Shown here: positions 16,329-26,963 of the stretch, one piece after another
How positions within the stretch are numbered: the first letter of the stretch is position 1
Layout: each line of letters opens with the position of its first letter
NCBI GenBank assembly: GCA_913061125.1
Contig: CAJXUB010000003.1
Coordinates: 29,521-93,520 of the forward strand
Direction of reading: 5' to 3'
DNA: 64,000 nucleotides
Source: an uncultured Flavobacteriaceae bacterium
Lineage (GTDB): Bacteria > Bacteroidota > Bacteroidia > Flavobacteriales > Flavobacteriaceae
Notes under the pieces: model-generated
The model's database searches: none
What the model saw: only the letters and a program-made list of their open reading frames with translations
What the model was told of the DNA's origin: nothing
Position numbers and translations under genes: made by a program

Positions 16329-19097
16329 ATGGATAAATATTCTTTTTTAAACGCAGCGCACACCGTTTATTTTGCAGAATTGTACGAACAATACCAGCAA
16401 GATCCAGACGGTGTTGAACCAAGTTGGCGGGCCTTTTTCCAGGGCTACGACTTCGGCAGTGAAACCTATGGTTTGAATGGTGAGGTTATTGAAGGGGTCA
16501 GCACCCAAGTTCCAGAGCATGTTCAAAAAGAATTTCAGGTGGTGAAACTTATCGATGGTTACAGGACGAGAGGGCATTTATTTACTAAAACGAATCCGGT
16601 GAGAGAACGCCGAAAGTATGCTCCAACCCTTGAAATTGAAAATTTTGGGTTACATCAAAACGATTTAGAAACGGTTTTTAATGCTGGTGAAATTTTAGGC
16701 ATTGGCCCACAAACACTAAGAGAAATTCGCAAACATTTGGAGGCCATTTATTGCGATTCCACAGGGATTGAGTACATGTACATTCGTCAACCGGAAGAAA
16801 TTCAATGGATTCAAAACCGATTAAATCATAACGATAATCACGGCGAATTTTCTGCCGAAGAAAAAAAACACATCTTAAGAAAACTTAATGAGGCGGTTTC
16901 TTTTGAAAACTTTTTACACACAAAATACGTCGGACAAAAGCGATTTTCACTGGAGGGAAATGAATCGCTTATCCCTGCTTTGGATGCCCTAATTGAAAAA
17001 GCAGCAAGCTATGGGGTTAAAGAATTTGTTATGGGGATGGCGCATCGTGGCCGATTGAACACCTTAACCAATATTTTTGGAAAATCTGCCAAAGACATTT
17101 TTAGTGAATTTGATGGTAAAGATTACGAAGAAGAAGTTTTTGATGGCGATGTCAAGTATCACTTGGGCTGGACCAGTAATCGCCTGACAGATAATGGCAA
17201 TCGAATCAACCTTAGTATTGCACCAAACCCCTCGCATTTAGAAACTGTTGGTGCTGTGGTTGAAGGCATCACACGGGCCAAACAGGACCAATATGATAAG
17301 GACGACTTCAGTAAAGTTTTACCCATAGTAGTTCATGGAGATGCCGCAATTGCAGGCCAAGGCCTTATTTATGAAGTCGTTCAAATGGCTAAACTTGACG
17401 GCTATAAAACCAACGGAACCATTCATATTGTTGTCAATAATCAAATTGGGTTTACTACCAACTATTTAGACGCAAGATCCAGTACGTATTGTACCGATGT
17501 TGGAAAAGTAACTCTATCTCCAGTGCTTCATGTCAATGCAGATGATGTGGAAGCCGTAGTGCATGCAGTTCGCTTTGCATTGGACTTTAGGATGGAATTC
17601 AAGCGCGATGTGTTTATCGATCTTTTGGGATATAGAAAATACGGTCACAACGAAGGGGACGAACCTCGATTTACACAGCCAAAGCTCTATAAGGCCATTG
17701 CAAAACACCAAAATCCAAGAGATATTTATGCCGAAAGATTAATTGCTGAAGGCATCATTGATCAACACTACATTAAACAACTTGAAACGAATTATAAAAC
17801 CAGTTTAGAATCTGAACTTGAAGATTCTAGAAAAGAGGATAAAACCGTCATAACCCCATTTATGCAAGAGGCATGGAGTGGATTTCACAGAGCAAAATCA
17901 GACCAAATGCTTGAGCCTACTGACACCACTTACCCAAAAGCAAAACTTAAGGCCATAACTAGAGCTTTATCAACATTACCAGAGGACAAAAAATTTATCA
18001 GAAAAATTGAACGTCTGGTACAATCCAGACAAACCATGTTTGACAACGACGCTTTGGACTGGGCTATGGCAGAACATTTGGCCTATGGTTCTCTGTTGGA
18101 AGAAGGGTTTGATGTTCGAATTTCTGGGCAAGATGTGGAGCGCGGAACTTTCTCACACCGTCACGCCATAGTCAAAGTAGAGGACAGCGAAGAAGAAGTG
18201 GTTCTGTTAAATAATATCAGTGAAAATCAAGGGCGATTTTACATCTATAATTCACTTTTATCAGAGTACGGCGTTCTTGGATTTGACTACGGTTACGCCA
18301 TGGCCAGCCCCAACACCTTAACCATTTGGGAAGCCCAATTTGGTGATTTTAGCAATGGAGCTCAAATCATGATTGACCAATACATTTCAAGCGGCGAAGA
18401 CAAATGGAAAACTCCCAATGGAATCGTTATGCTTTTACCTCACGGTTACGAAGGCCAAGGGGCCGAACATTCCTCTGGGCGTATGGAACGGTATTTACAA
18501 CTTTGTGCCAAAGACAACATGTTTATTGCAGATTGCACTACCCCTGCCAACATGTTTCATCTGTTACGGCGACAGCTCAAAGCCAATTTTAGAAAGCCAC
18601 TTATTGTTTTCACTCCAAAGAGTTTATTAAGACACCCCAAAGTACTTTCTACCACCGAAGCATTTGCAACGGGCAGTTTCCAACCCCTAATTGACGATAA
18701 ATTGGCCAAAGCATCTGAAATAAAAACTCTCGTTTTTGTGACAGGCAAATTCTATTACGATCTTTTAGAAGCTCAAGAACAACTCCAAAGACAAGATGTA
18801 GCTTTGGTTAGAATCGAACAATTATTTCCGTTACCGGAAGAAGAAATTCAAAACGTTTTAGCTCGATACAACAAAGCTAAAGACATTGTATGGGCCCAAG
18901 AAGAACCCAGGAATATGGGAGCTTACGCTCACATGCTACTTCACTTGGAAACAGCAAAAAATTGGCGTGTAGCATCAAGACGAAGCTACAGCGCACCAGC
19001 CGCAGGAAGTGCCACAAGGTCCAAACGCAGACATCAAGAAATTATCGATTATGTGTTTGACAGCACCAAAGACAATCAAAGAAAAAGACGAAAATAA
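16329..19097 (+). CDS. sucA: 2-oxoglutarate dehydrogenase E1 component
   Basis: Thiamine-diphosphate-dependent decarboxylating subunit of the TCA-cycle 2-oxoglutarate dehydrogenase. 922 residues, the usual length. The N-terminus (NAAHTVYFAELYEQYQQDPDGVEPSWRAFF) matches the E1o family. Further motifs include GMAHRGRLNTL, SIAPNPSHLE, HGDAAIAGQG, NNQIGFTT, the C-terminal pyrimidine domain (GQDVERGTFSHRHA) and LLPHGYEGQGAEHSSGRMER. Six nt separate it from the E2 gene; the E3 gene is not in the window. Confidence 0.96.
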   Translation: MDKYSFLNAAHTVYFAELYEQYQQDPDGVEPSWRAFFQGYDFGSETYGLNGEVIEGVSTQVPEHVQKEFQVVKLIDGYRTRGHLFTKTNPVRERRKYAPTLEIENFGLHQNDLETVFNAGEILGIGPQTLREIRKHLEAIYCDSTGIEYMYIRQPEEIQWIQNRLNHNDNHGEFSAEEKKHILRKLNEAVSFENFLHTKYVGQKRFSLEGNESLIPALDALIEKAASYGVKEFVMGMAHRGRLNTLTNIFGKSAKDIFSEFDGKDYEEEVFDGDVKYHLGWTSNRLTDNGNRINLSIAPNPSHLETVGAVVEGITRAKQDQYDKDDFSKVLPIVVHGDAAIAGQGLIYEVVQMAKLDGYKTNGTIHIVVNNQIGFTTNYLDARSSTYCTDVGKVTLSPVLHVNADDVEAVVHAVRFALDFRMEFKRDVFIDLLGYRKYGHNEGDEPRFTQPKLYKAIAKHQNPRDIYAERLIAEGIIDQHYIKQLETNYKTSLESELEDSRKEDKTVITPFMQEAWSGFHRAKSDQMLEPTDTTYPKAKLKAITRALSTLPEDKKFIRKIERLVQSRQTMFDNDALDWAMAEHLAYGSLLEEGFDVRISGQDVERGTFSHRHAIVKVEDSEEEVVLLNNISENQGRFYIYNSLLSEYGVLGFDYGYAMASPNTLTIWEAQFGDFSNGAQIMIDQYISSGEDKWKTPNGIVMLLPHGYEGQGAEHSSGRMERYLQLCAKDNMFIADCTTPANMFHLLRRQLKANFRKPLIVFTPKSLLRHPKVLSTTEAFATGSFQPLIDDKLAKASEIKTLVFVTGKFYYDLLEAQEQLQRQDVALVRIEQLFPLPEEEIQNVLARYNKAKDIVWAQEEPRNMGAYAHMLLHLETAKNWRVASRRSYSAPAAGSATRSKRRHQEIIDYVFDSTKDNQRKRRK

Positions 19098-19103
19098 AAC
19101 AAG

Positions 19104-20315
19104 ATGATTTTAGAAATGAAAGTCCCCTCTCCGGGCGAATCCATAACAGAAGTTGAAATTGCAGAATGGTTAGTTCAAGACGGCGATTATGTCGAAAAAG
19201 ATCAAACTATTGCTGAAGTCGACAGCGACAAAGCCACCTTAGAGCTTCCAGCTGAAGTCAGTGGAACCATCACACTCAAAGCCGAAGAGGGTGATGCCGT
19301 TGAGGTTGGAGCCGTTGTTTGTTTGATCGACACTAGCGCATTAAAACCAGAAGGAGAGACACAGACTGAGTCCGTTAAAAATCCCAACCCAACCCCAGTA
19401 GCACCGTCAGTAAAAGAATCATCCAAAACCACTTATGCCTCTGGAACTGCAAGCCCTGCAGCAAAAAAAATTCTTTCTGAAAAAGGCATTGACCCCAGCT
19501 CAATTTCTGGCACTGGAAAAGACGGACGAGTGACTAAAGAGGATGCCATAAATGCGGTACCATCTATGGGACAAAAAGTTGACGTAGAAGGGCGAGAGGT
19601 AACCCGATCAAAACTCTCCATGCTGCGTCGTAAAGTGGCAGAACGCCTTGTTTCGGCCAAAAACGAAACAGCCATGTTAACCACTTTTAATGAGGTTGAC
19701 ATGTCTCCCATTTTTGAACTCCGCAAACAATACAAAGAAGTCTTTAAAGAAAAGCATGGCGTGGGCTTAGGATTTATGAGTTTTTTCACCTTAGCAGTGG
19801 TTCGCGCCTTGAAATTATTCCCTGCAGTCAATTCCATGATAGACGGAAAAGAAATGATTTCGTATGATTTTTGTGACATAAGCATTGCTGTTTCAGGCCC
19901 AAAAGGCCTCATGGTTCCCGTGATTCGAAATGCTGAAAATTTATCTTTCAGAGGGGTGGAATCGGAAGTTAAACGATTGGCCATTCGTGCTCGAGATGGA
20001 CAAATTACGGTCGATGAAATGACAGGAGGAACCTTCACCATTTCCAATGGAGGGGTGTTTGGAAGTATGCTATCGACCCCCATTATTAATCCCCCTCAAA
20101 GCGGTATTTTGGGCATGCACAATATTATTGAAAGACCTGTTGCTGTTGATGGTAAAGTGGACATTCGTCCAATGATGTATGTGGCTCTTTCTTACGACCA
20201 CAGAATTATTGATGGAAAAGAATCGGTTGGGTTTTTGGTTGCCGTCAAAGAGGCCTTGGAAAACCCACAAGAATTCTTGATGAACAATAATGTTCTTGTT
20301 GCGCTAGAGCTTTAG
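19104..20315 (+). CDS. sucB: Dihydrolipoyllysine succinyltransferase (E2o)
   Basis: Core of the 2-oxoglutarate dehydrogenase complex; transfers succinyl from lipoamide to CoA. 403 residues. An N-terminal lipoyl domain carries the lipoylation Lys43 in [13 protein letters not shown] Pro-rich linker, a peripheral-subunit-binding domain (about 117-152, [27 protein letters not shown]) and a catalytic domain ending in [13 protein letters not shown] with the active His-Asp follow. The single lipoyl domain and link to sucA support succinyl specificity. The 3' end overlaps polA on the opposite strand by 4 nt. Confidence 0.95.
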   Translation: MILEMKVPSPGESITEVEIAEWLVQDGDYVEKDQTIAEVDSDKATLELPAEVSGTITLKAEEGDAVEVGAVVCLIDTSALKPEGETQTESVKNPNPTPVAPSVKESSKTTYASGTASPAAKKILSEKGIDPSSISGTGKDGRVTKEDAINAVPSMGQKVDVEGREVTRSKLSMLRRKVAERLVSAKNETAMLTTFNEVDMSPIFELRKQYKEVFKEKHGVGLGFMSFFTLAVVRALKLFPAVNSMIDGKEMISYDFCDISIAVSGPKGLMVPVIRNAENLSFRGVESEVKRLAIRARDGQITVDEMTGGTFTISNGGVFGSMLSTPIINPPQSGILGMHNIIERPVAVDGKVDIRPMMYVALSYDHRIIDGKESVGFLVAVKEALENPQEFLMNNNVLVALEL

Positions 20316-23149
20316 TGGGCCTCCAGCCAATTCTGCCCCATATCCATATCCACATCAAGAGGGACGAGCATGTCGTAGGCCGTTTCCATTTCGGATTTGA
20401 TTAGCGCTTTGACCTGTTCTAATTCAGGATTATACACATCAAAAACAAGTTCGTCATGTACCTGTAACAGCATTTTGGTCTTATACCCGCCCTTGTTGAG
20501 TTTATCATGGATGTTAATCATCGCAATTTTAATAATATCTGCAGCACTTCCTTGTATGGGGGCATTAACTGCGTTTCGTTCCGCTGCTCCTCTTACAACT
20601 GCATTTCTGGAATTTATATCTTTTAAATACCGACGCCGTTCAAGGATTGTTTTAACATACCCATTTTCACGAGCAAAATGAATTTGTTGATCGATGAAAC
20701 GGCGCAATTTTGGATATGTGGCATAATAGGTGTCAATGAGAGTTTTGGCTTCCGAACGACTCAAATCCGTCTGGTTGCTAAGACCGAAAGCAGAAACACC
20801 ATAGATGATTCCAAAATTAACAGTTTTGGCGTGACTTCGCTGTTCGCGGGTTACCTCACCAATTGGAATATTAAACACTTTTGAGGCAGTCGAGGCATGA
20901 ATATCTTCACCGTTTTTAAACGCCTGAATCATAGTTTCCTCTTGGCTTAGTGCTGCAATAACGCGTAGTTCTATTTGTGAGTAATCGGCAGCCATTAAGG
21001 TAAAATCTTTCCCCTTTGGAATAAATGCTTTACGAACTTGACGTCCACGTTCGGTACGAATAGGAATATTCTGAAGATTGGGGTTATTACTGCTTAGCCG
21101 TCCTGTGGCTGCTACGGTTTGAAGATACTCGGTATGAATACGACCTGTGGTTTTTAACACTTGATTGGGTAGCGCATCTACATAGGTGTTTTTTAGTTTG
21201 GTCAAGCCCCGGTAGTCTAAAACATGTTGTATGATATCATGGTCTTTAGCCAATGCAGAAAGCACATCTTCAGCGGTACTGTATTGACCAGTTTTTGTTT
21301 TTTTAGGTTTATCAACAAGGGTTAATTTCTCAAACAAGATAATACCCAGTTGCTTTGGCGAGGCAATATTGAAAACTTCGCCGGCCTTGTCGTAAATGGC
21401 TTGTTCTAAAGTTTTTATGTCGTTATCCAATTCAACGCTCAATGTGTTTAAAAAATCAACATCCAAGTTAATTCCCTCTTGCTCCATCGAAGCCAAGACT
21501 TTAATAAGTGGTATTTCTATGGTTTTGAAAAGATTAAGCGTATTGGCATCCAACAGTTCAGTTTTGAAATGCTGTGCCAATTGGTATGTGATATCGGCAT
21601 CCTCTACGGCGTATTCGGTGAGTTTTGACAGTTCAACATCACGCATGGTTTTTTGATGTTTGCCTTTTTTTCCAATCAACTCTTCAATAGAAATGGGCGT
21701 ATAATTGAGGTAAGTTTCGGCCAAAACGTTCATGTTGTGACGCATGTCGGGGTTAATGAGATAATGCGCAATCATGGTGTCAAAAAGAGGCCCTTCAACC
21801 GACACATTATATTGGCTCAAAACTTTTATATCGTATTTTAAATTTTGACCAATTTTTTCAATTTTTGGATGCTCAAAAAAGGGTTTTAAAGTTGTAAGGA
21901 GGGCTTGGGCGTTTTGGACGTCTTCTGGAAAGGGGATATAAAATCCCTTATGTGATTCCCAGGAAAATGCAATGCCAACCAGTTTTGCAGTCAAAGGGTT
22001 TAAACTGGTGGTTTCGGTATCAAAGCAAACGGATTTTTGCTGCATCAATTGGGTTAAAAATAAATCCATTGCAACAGGACTTTCTATGGATTGGTAATAA
22101 TGCGGGATGGAGGTTATGGATTGTCTTTTGAAATCACCAGGGGAAGATTGCTCTGCATTTTGATCATCGAAGAGAGAAAATTGCCCTGCTCCAGCGTGTT
22201 GAGTTTGTTTTGGCGCAACAGCTTGATTGGTGGCCGGAGGTTGGGTTTTGGTCATTTCATCGGAGCCCGTGTCGAAGATTTTTTTAAAATGTTCTGCTAA
22301 ACGTCTAAATTCTAAATCTTCGAAAATGGCATTCACTTGTTCAAAATTTGGTGGGTCTAACTCAAAGGTTTTGGCATCAAATTCAACAGGAACATCCAAC
22401 AAAATGGTGGCCAATTTTTTGGACAGAAGCCCCAACTCTGCATTGGCTTCAACCTTTTCTTTCATTTTTCCTTTCAGCTCATGAACATTTTCAATGAGCC
22501 CCTCCATACTGCCATAGAGCTTGATAAATTTTTTGGCAGTTTTGTCCCCAACGCCAGGAAGCCCAGGGATATTATCCACCGCATCGCCTTTCATTCCTAA
22601 AAAATCGATAACTTGTTTGGGGTCTTCGACTTCAAATTTTTCTTTTACTTCAGAAATACCCCAAGTTTCATAACCCCCACCAAACATGGGACGGTACATA
22701 AAAATATTGTCACTGACCAGCTGCGCAAAATCTTTATCGGGGGTAACCATAAAAGTTTGAAAACCTTCATTTTCGGCTTTTTTGGCTAAAGTCCCAATAA
22801 TATCATCGGCTTCATATCCTTCTTTGACAATCACAGGAATGTGCATGGCTTCTAAGAGGTTATAGATGTAAGGCACTGCCAGCTTTATGCCCTCTGGTGT
22901 TTCATCTCTGTTGGCTTTATATTCTGGAAAAATCTCGAGGCGATCGGTACTACCGCCCTTGTCAAAACAAACGGCCAAATGATCTGGTCGCTCTCGTTTA
23001 ATGACATCTAAAAGTGAATTTGTAAACCCCAGAATCGCAGAGGTATCCAGTCCTTTGGAATTAATTCTTGGATTTTTAATAAAGGCATAATATCCTCTAA
23101 AAATTAGGGCATAGGCATCGAGAAGAAAGAGACGTTTTTGTTGTTGCAT
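20312..23149 (-). CDS. polA: DNA polymerase I
   Basis: Repair and Okazaki-fragment processing polymerase. 945 residues. Residues 1 to about 290 are the 5' nuclease ([49 protein letters not shown]). The 3'-5' exonuclease appears intact: [13 protein letters not shown] with the Asp-x-Glu pair, NLKYDIKVL and [13 protein letters not shown]. The polymerase domain carries [37 protein letters not shown] and [11 protein letters not shown]. It is last in a minus-strand run after the transporter and a small unknown gene (31 nt upstream). A near-match -7 (TAGATTTT) lies at 23170-23177. Confidence 0.97.
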   Translation of the reverse strand: MQQQKRLFLLDAYALIFRGYYAFIKNPRINSKGLDTSAILGFTNSLLDVIKRERPDHLAVCFDKGGSTDRLEIFPEYKANRDETPEGIKLAVPYIYNLLEAMHIPVIVKEGYEADDIIGTLAKKAENEGFQTFMVTPDKDFAQLVSDNIFMYRPMFGGGYETWGISEVKEKFEVEDPKQVIDFLGMKGDAVDNIPGLPGVGDKTAKKFIKLYGSMEGLIENVHELKGKMKEKVEANAELGLLSKKLATILLDVPVEFDAKTFELDPPNFEQVNAIFEDLEFRRLAEHFKKIFDTGSDEMTKTQPPATNQAVAPKQTQHAGAGQFSLFDDQNAEQSSPGDFKRQSITSIPHYYQSIESPVAMDLFLTQLMQQKSVCFDTETTSLNPLTAKLVGIAFSWESHKGFYIPFPEDVQNAQALLTTLKPFFEHPKIEKIGQNLKYDIKVLSQYNVSVEGPLFDTMIAHYLINPDMRHNMNVLAETYLNYTPISIEELIGKKGKHQKTMRDVELSKLTEYAVEDADITYQLAQHFKTELLDANTLNLFKTIEIPLIKVLASMEQEGINLDVDFLNTLSVELDNDIKTLEQAIYDKAGEVFNIASPKQLGIILFEKLTLVDKPKKTKTGQYSTAEDVLSALAKDHDIIQHVLDYRGLTKLKNTYVDALPNQVLKTTGRIHTEYLQTVAATGRLSSNNPNLQNIPIRTERGRQVRKAFIPKGKDFTLMAADYSQIELRVIAALSQEETMIQAFKNGEDIHASTASKVFNIPIGEVTREQRSHAKTVNFGIIYGVSAFGLSNQTDLSRSEAKTLIDTYYATYPKLRRFIDQQIHFARENGYVKTILERRRYLKDINSRNAVVRGAAERNAVNAPIQGSAADIIKIAMINIHDKLNKGGYKTKMLLQVHDELVFDVYNPELEQVKALIKSEMETAYDMLVPLDVDMDMGQNWLEAH

Positions 23150-23180
23150 GGGTTATGATGTTCGATAAAAAATCTAAATT

Positions 23181-23489
23181 TTAAGTTTGGTTATTTCCAT
23201 TTTGATATTGAGCCATTGTAAAGCCTTGATCATTAGCGAAAAATTCTGCTTCAACGGCATTGTTTGTGGTTATATATCCGACTTGAAAATTCTTACAATC
23301 ACTACAGGGTTTTTGAATAATTATGGCAATAGCTTCCTCACGAGCTTCTTCAGGTATTTTTTCTGGTCTTATGAGTTCAACAGTTAAAAAACTCTTATCG
23401 GTCGATTTTTCACATCGAACAACAGAACTACCAAGAGCAACTCCAAGTCCAGAAAACGTTGTGTCTTTTTCGAATGATTTGCGTTTCAT
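23181..23489 (-). CDS. Unknown small protein with CxxC motif
   Basis: 102 residues, not recognised. No signal peptide or membrane segment. The middle contains PCSDCKNFQVGY, with a CxxC that could bind metal or be redox-active, and an additional Cys near residue 26. The C-terminus is Gln/Asn-rich (YQNGNNQT). It sits between the MFS transporter (16 nt upstream) and polA (31 nt downstream), all on the minus strand, and may share their transcript. The ATG at 23489 is the only good start. Confidence 0.55.
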   Translation of the reverse strand: MKRKSFEKDTTFSGLGVALGSSVVRCEKSTDKSFLTVELIRPEKIPEEAREEAIAIIIQKPCSDCKNFQVGYITTNNAVEAEFFANDQGFTMAQYQNGNNQT

Positions 23490-23505
23490 TACTATTGTTT
23501 AAACC

Positions 23506-25176
23506 CTATTCGATTAATCCTTGTTTTTTAAGTGTTGAATTGGTTTTGTAGGTGTAAAATAGCAAATAAACAAAACACAATACTGCGACCCAGTAAGAAG
23601 ATTGAATGCTGAAAATATCTGCTAATTTTCCTTGGAGCGGTGGTATGATGGCTCCACCCAAAATCATCATGATCAGAAATGCAGATCCTTGAGCCGTATA
23701 TTGACCCAATCCTGAGATACTAAGCGAGAAAATACAGGGCCACATGATGGAGCAAAATAGACCCCCAGAAAGTAGGGCAAACAGAGCCAATTGGCCTGAA
23801 GCAAATACACCTATAATCATACCAAGAATACCAAGAACACTAAAAATTTTCATGGTCTTTATGGGGTTGTCTTTAGCTAAAAAGAAGCCGCCAATTTGAA
23901 CAGCAACACAGATGCTAAATAATAAAATTTCTGTTGATGAATATTGGCCAAAATTAACCAACAAAATGACCCCAAAGGCAAGGTATGGCACAATAATTAA
24001 GAGCCACTTTCTGAGACCTTTGCTGGGGTTAAATACAGTTATGGCACCCACCCATCGGCCGATCATCAATCCACCCCAATACAACGAAATAAATGGCGCA
24101 ATTTCTGCATCGTTCATGACCTTTAGTCCAATTGGATTTAGGTTATTGACTTTATCGGCAACAGATTTTAAGAGTTCACCCAAATTACTTTGTATGGTGA
24201 CTTCAACCCCTACGTATGTGAATATGGCCAGCATCCCCAGAATCAGCTGGGGGTATTTCATTGCTCCCCATCCTTCGGGATTTTTGGCGGCTCTGTTACT
24301 GGCATAAAAGATTGAGCCAACAACTGCCAAAAGGGCCACGACAAGCAGGAAGAGTCTCGTGTTTTCGATCGTTTCGGTGGCTTGATTATTTCCAGATGAA
24401 TACGAGTTGAATATGATTCCAAAACAGGCGGCAATGGCTAAAGTCAAAACAATGAGGGTATTTTTGGCTTTATTTGCCGGCTCAAAATCATTGTCTGTTT
24501 TGGCATTAGGGAGTTTTTTTGAAAAATGGAACAAAGCTGCTGCCGCTAAAAATAAAGCCCCAACACCAAGATATAGCATCTGAACAGTAGTCAATTTGAT
24601 TTCATTTTTATAAATCATGTCATTTAATTCATCGCCAGAAAGAGGTGTTGAGCCAAAAATAATTAAGGCGATGACAATGGGGCCGATGGTCGTTCCAAAT
24701 GAGTTGATTCCACCTGCCAAATTTAGCCGCTGAGCGCCTTTTTCGGCAGAACCCAATGCCACCACAAAAGGGTTGGCCGCCGTCTGTTGTAAAGAAAATC
24801 CTAATCCTACAATAAAAAGTCCCAATAGGACCAAGTAAAAGACACCAGTTTCTCCTTGTTGTGAGCCGTTAATAAAGGGATACATCAGGATGGCACCAAG
24901 CGCAGAAATGAGTAATCCATACACAATTCCTGTTTTATACCCCCAACGATTCAAAATATCTTTTTTAATGGAACTTGATAGAATGAAAAGGACGAGTGCA
25001 CCTAAATAATAGGCCCCATAAAAGGCAAAATCTACCAGCTGAGATTGGAACTGGTCAATATTGAAATAGGTTTTACAAAATGGAATAAATACGCCGTTGG
25101 AAGCGGCAATAAAACCCCAAAAAAAGAAAACAGTGACGAGTGTGGTTAGCGCAGATTGATTATTTTTAGAATTCAT
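23506..25176 (-). CDS. Sugar MFS transporter (FucP/GluP-like)
   Basis: Inner-membrane proton symporter of the fucose/glucose-galactose permease branch of the MFS. 556 residues, about 120 longer than FucP. Family signatures include [21 protein letters not shown] in the first helix, [30 protein letters not shown] in the fourth and fifth helices, and [16 protein letters not shown]. The extra length lies mainly in the middle (about 190-320) and includes further hydrophobic stretches. The sugar cannot be assigned, and no catabolic genes are adjacent. It is divergent from the metallophosphoesterase gene across 128 nt. Confidence 0.82.
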   Translation of the reverse strand: MNSKNNQSALTTLVTVFFFWGFIAASNGVFIPFCKTYFNIDQFQSQLVDFAFYGAYYLGALVLFILSSSIKKDILNRWGYKTGIVYGLLISALGAILMYPFINGSQQGETGVFYLVLLGLFIVGLGFSLQQTAANPFVVALGSAEKGAQRLNLAGGINSFGTTIGPIVIALIIFGSTPLSGDELNDMIYKNEIKLTTVQMLYLGVGALFLAAAALFHFSKKLPNAKTDNDFEPANKAKNTLIVLTLAIAACFGIIFNSYSSGNNQATETIENTRLFLLVVALLAVVGSIFYASNRAAKNPEGWGAMKYPQLILGMLAIFTYVGVEVTIQSNLGELLKSVADKVNNLNPIGLKVMNDAEIAPFISLYWGGLMIGRWVGAITVFNPSKGLRKWLLIIVPYLAFGVILLVNFGQYSSTEILLFSICVAVQIGGFFLAKDNPIKTMKIFSVLGILGMIIGVFASGQLALFALLSGGLFCSIMWPCIFSLSISGLGQYTAQGSAFLIMMILGGAIIPPLQGKLADIFSIQSSYWVAVLCFVYLLFYTYKTNSTLKKQGLIE

Positions 25177-25280
25177 AGTTGGTTAGTTTATTTGTATATC
25201 ATCGTAAGATACTAAATTATTGGGATTCAAAAACAATAGTTAAAATTTTTTATACCGACCGAGTTCCTGAACATTATCCG

Positions 25281-25288
25281 TATTTTTG
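25281..25288 (+). promoter_or_regulatory. -7 box of the metallophosphoesterase gene
   Basis: TATTTTTG (perfect TAnnTTTG), 16 nt before ATG 25305. It also shows that the long in-frame extension to 25179 is unlikely to be translated from this promoter. Confidence 0.55.
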
Positions 25289-25304
25289 CGCATATTTTTT
25301 TAGT

Positions 25305-26531
25305 ATGATTAGACTCACCATTTTTATAGGGATTGTCCTGGCATTGGATGTTTATGCCCTTCAAAGTTTCCGAAGTGTGACAAAAAATATTTTTGTTACT
25401 GCTGCTTATGTAGCGGTCTCCCTAGGCGTGTTTTGTAACTTGGTTTACCAACTGTTAAATTTGGATCGAACCGCAGGAATAAACCCCGGTTTTTATACTG
25501 CTTTTGCGTTATTTGTTCTGGTTTATGTGCCCAAATTTATTCTAATCGCTGCAATGTTTGGAGAGGATGTGTTCCGACTATTTGAAGGACTCTTCAACGC
25601 CATAACTTCAAAAACATCAGAAAACCAAAAACCATTCAGCAGTCGAAGACGATTTATCGGTCAATTGGCTTTGGGCCTATCGGCCATTCCGTTTTTATCC
25701 ATTCTTTATGGAATCACCAAAGGGAAATACAACTATAAGGTCTTGAAATATACGCTGTTTTTTGAAGATTTACCTTCAAACTTTGACGGTTACCAAATCA
25801 CACAAATCAGTGACATTCACAGTGGAAGTTTTGACAATAAAGCCAAAGTCGAATATGCTGTAGATTTAATAAATCAACAACACTCCGACTTGCTTTGTTT
25901 TACAGGCGATTTGGTCAATAGCAAAACCTCCGAGATGAATGCTTGGAAATCAACTTTTTCAAAATTAAATGCCAAGGATGGTGTTTACTCAGTTTTGGGA
26001 AATCACGACTATGGCGATTACATGCGTTGGCCCTCCGAAGCGGCCAAAGCTAAAAATTTTCAGGACATGATAGATCTCCAAAACGACATGGGATTTGATC
26101 TTCTATTAAACGAATCTCGGCACATAGAACGACAAGGACAACGGTTGGCCATAGTAGGAGTAGAAAATTGGGGTAAAGGGTTTAAGCAAAAAGGCGACTT
26201 AAAACAAGCCGCGTCCAACATCGAACCCAATGATTTCAAAATTTTGTTAAGTCACGATCCTTCGCATTGGGAGTATAAAGTGGTTGATGATGCCATGCAC
26301 TACCACCTTACCCTGAGTGGGCACACCCACGGGATGCAATTCGGAATTGAAATTCCTGGGCTAATTAAATGGAGCCCCGTAAAATGGCGCTACAAGTACT
26401 GGGCGGGAATATATGAAAAAGCGGGCCAATTTATAAATGTTAACCGTGGCTTTGGCTATTTGGCCTTTCCTGGGCGAGTGGGAATTTGGCCAGAAATCAC
26501 AGTAATCACATTAAAAAAAGGGAAAGTGTAG
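25305..26531 (+). CDS. Membrane-anchored metallophosphoesterase
   Basis: 408 residues. The N-terminal about 95 residues carry three hydrophobic segments (about 2-20, 30-50, 66-84). Then comes SSRRRFIGQLALGLSAIPFLS (112 onward), which looks like a twin-arginine signal, and a calcineurin-like phosphoesterase domain (about 150-400) with all metal motifs: SDIHSG, TGDLVN, LGNHDYGD, LSHDPSHW and SGHTHGMQFG. Distant relatives of the YaeI type act on membrane phospholipid or UDP-sugar-lipid substrates, so an envelope role is plausible but unproven. The start at 25305 is chosen because a perfect -7 box lies 16 nt upstream. Confidence 0.85.
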   Translation: MIRLTIFIGIVLALDVYALQSFRSVTKNIFVTAAYVAVSLGVFCNLVYQLLNLDRTAGINPGFYTAFALFVLVYVPKFILIAAMFGEDVFRLFEGLFNAITSKTSENQKPFSSRRRFIGQLALGLSAIPFLSILYGITKGKYNYKVLKYTLFFEDLPSNFDGYQITQISDIHSGSFDNKAKVEYAVDLINQQHSDLLCFTGDLVNSKTSEMNAWKSTFSKLNAKDGVYSVLGNHDYGDYMRWPSEAAKAKNFQDMIDLQNDMGFDLLLNESRHIERQGQRLAIVGVENWGKGFKQKGDLKQAASNIEPNDFKILLSHDPSHWEYKVVDDAMHYHLTLSGHTHGMQFGIEIPGLIKWSPVKWRYKYWAGIYEKAGQFINVNRGFGYLAFPGRVGIWPEITVITLKKGKV

Positions 26532-26654
26532 GTTAAAAAATTTGAAATTCTCTCAAATAAATCAAAAAACCTATTGGATTTAAATAACTTTTTTTAATAT
26601 TGTAGAAGAAGCATTTGTTTTTTCAATGAAAAAAACAAGCCTAAATCGGAAAAC

Positions 26655-26951
26655 ATGTCGAAATTTGGAGAGTTAATCGATGTTGAAGTTCCTGTTCTTT
26701 TTGATTTTTTTACGGAATGGGATGAGGCCTCTAGTGCCATGCACCATGTCCTTCGAGACGTAGCAGCAGCTCTCGGTGATAAAGCCAAAGTCATAAAAAT
26801 TGACGTGGATAAAAATCAAGCCCTATCAGAGGCACTTCGCATCAAAGCCCTGCCCACACTCATCATATACAAATCTGGAGACATGAAATGGCGTCAAAGC
26901 GGCGAACTCGATGCCAATACCATCATCGGAATTATGCAAAATCACATGTGA
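26655..26951 (+). CDS. Thioredoxin-fold protein lacking both active-site cysteines
   Basis: 98 residues with a complete thioredoxin layout: VPVLFDFFTEWDEASSAM (strand and helix), VIKIDVDKNQALSEALRIKALPTLIIYKSGD (central strands with the cis-Pro), and KWRQSGELDANTI. Where thioredoxin has Trp-Cys-Gly-Pro-Cys, this protein has Trp22-Asp-Glu-Ala-Ser26, so it cannot do dithiol-disulfide chemistry. It contains no cysteine at all. A chaperone or scaffold role is possible. Its stop is 12 nt from the stop of the convergent DUF2723 gene. A 16-codon out-of-frame ATG at 26626 precedes it but looks accidental. Confidence 0.85.
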   Translation: MSKFGELIDVEVPVLFDFFTEWDEASSAMHHVLRDVAAALGDKAKVIKIDVDKNQALSEALRIKALPTLIIYKSGDMKWRQSGELDANTIIGIMQNHM

Positions 26952-26963
26952 TTTCTCCAGAAT

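Noticed and set aside
19433..20083. 216-residue open frame on the minus strand opposite sucB
   Set aside because: Antisense shadow of the lipoyl-transferase coding region; no domain, no promoter.
26615..26638. TTGTTTTTT / AAAAAACAA inverted repeat before the thioredoxin-like gene
   Set aside because: Low-complexity A/T stem, no T tail; likely to arise by chance in AT-rich sequence.
26626..26676. Short out-of-frame open reading frame (ATG at 26626) overlapping the thioredoxin-like start
   Set aside because: Sixteen codons beginning in a homopolymer A stretch, no supporting signal; could be a leader peptide but nothing favours it.
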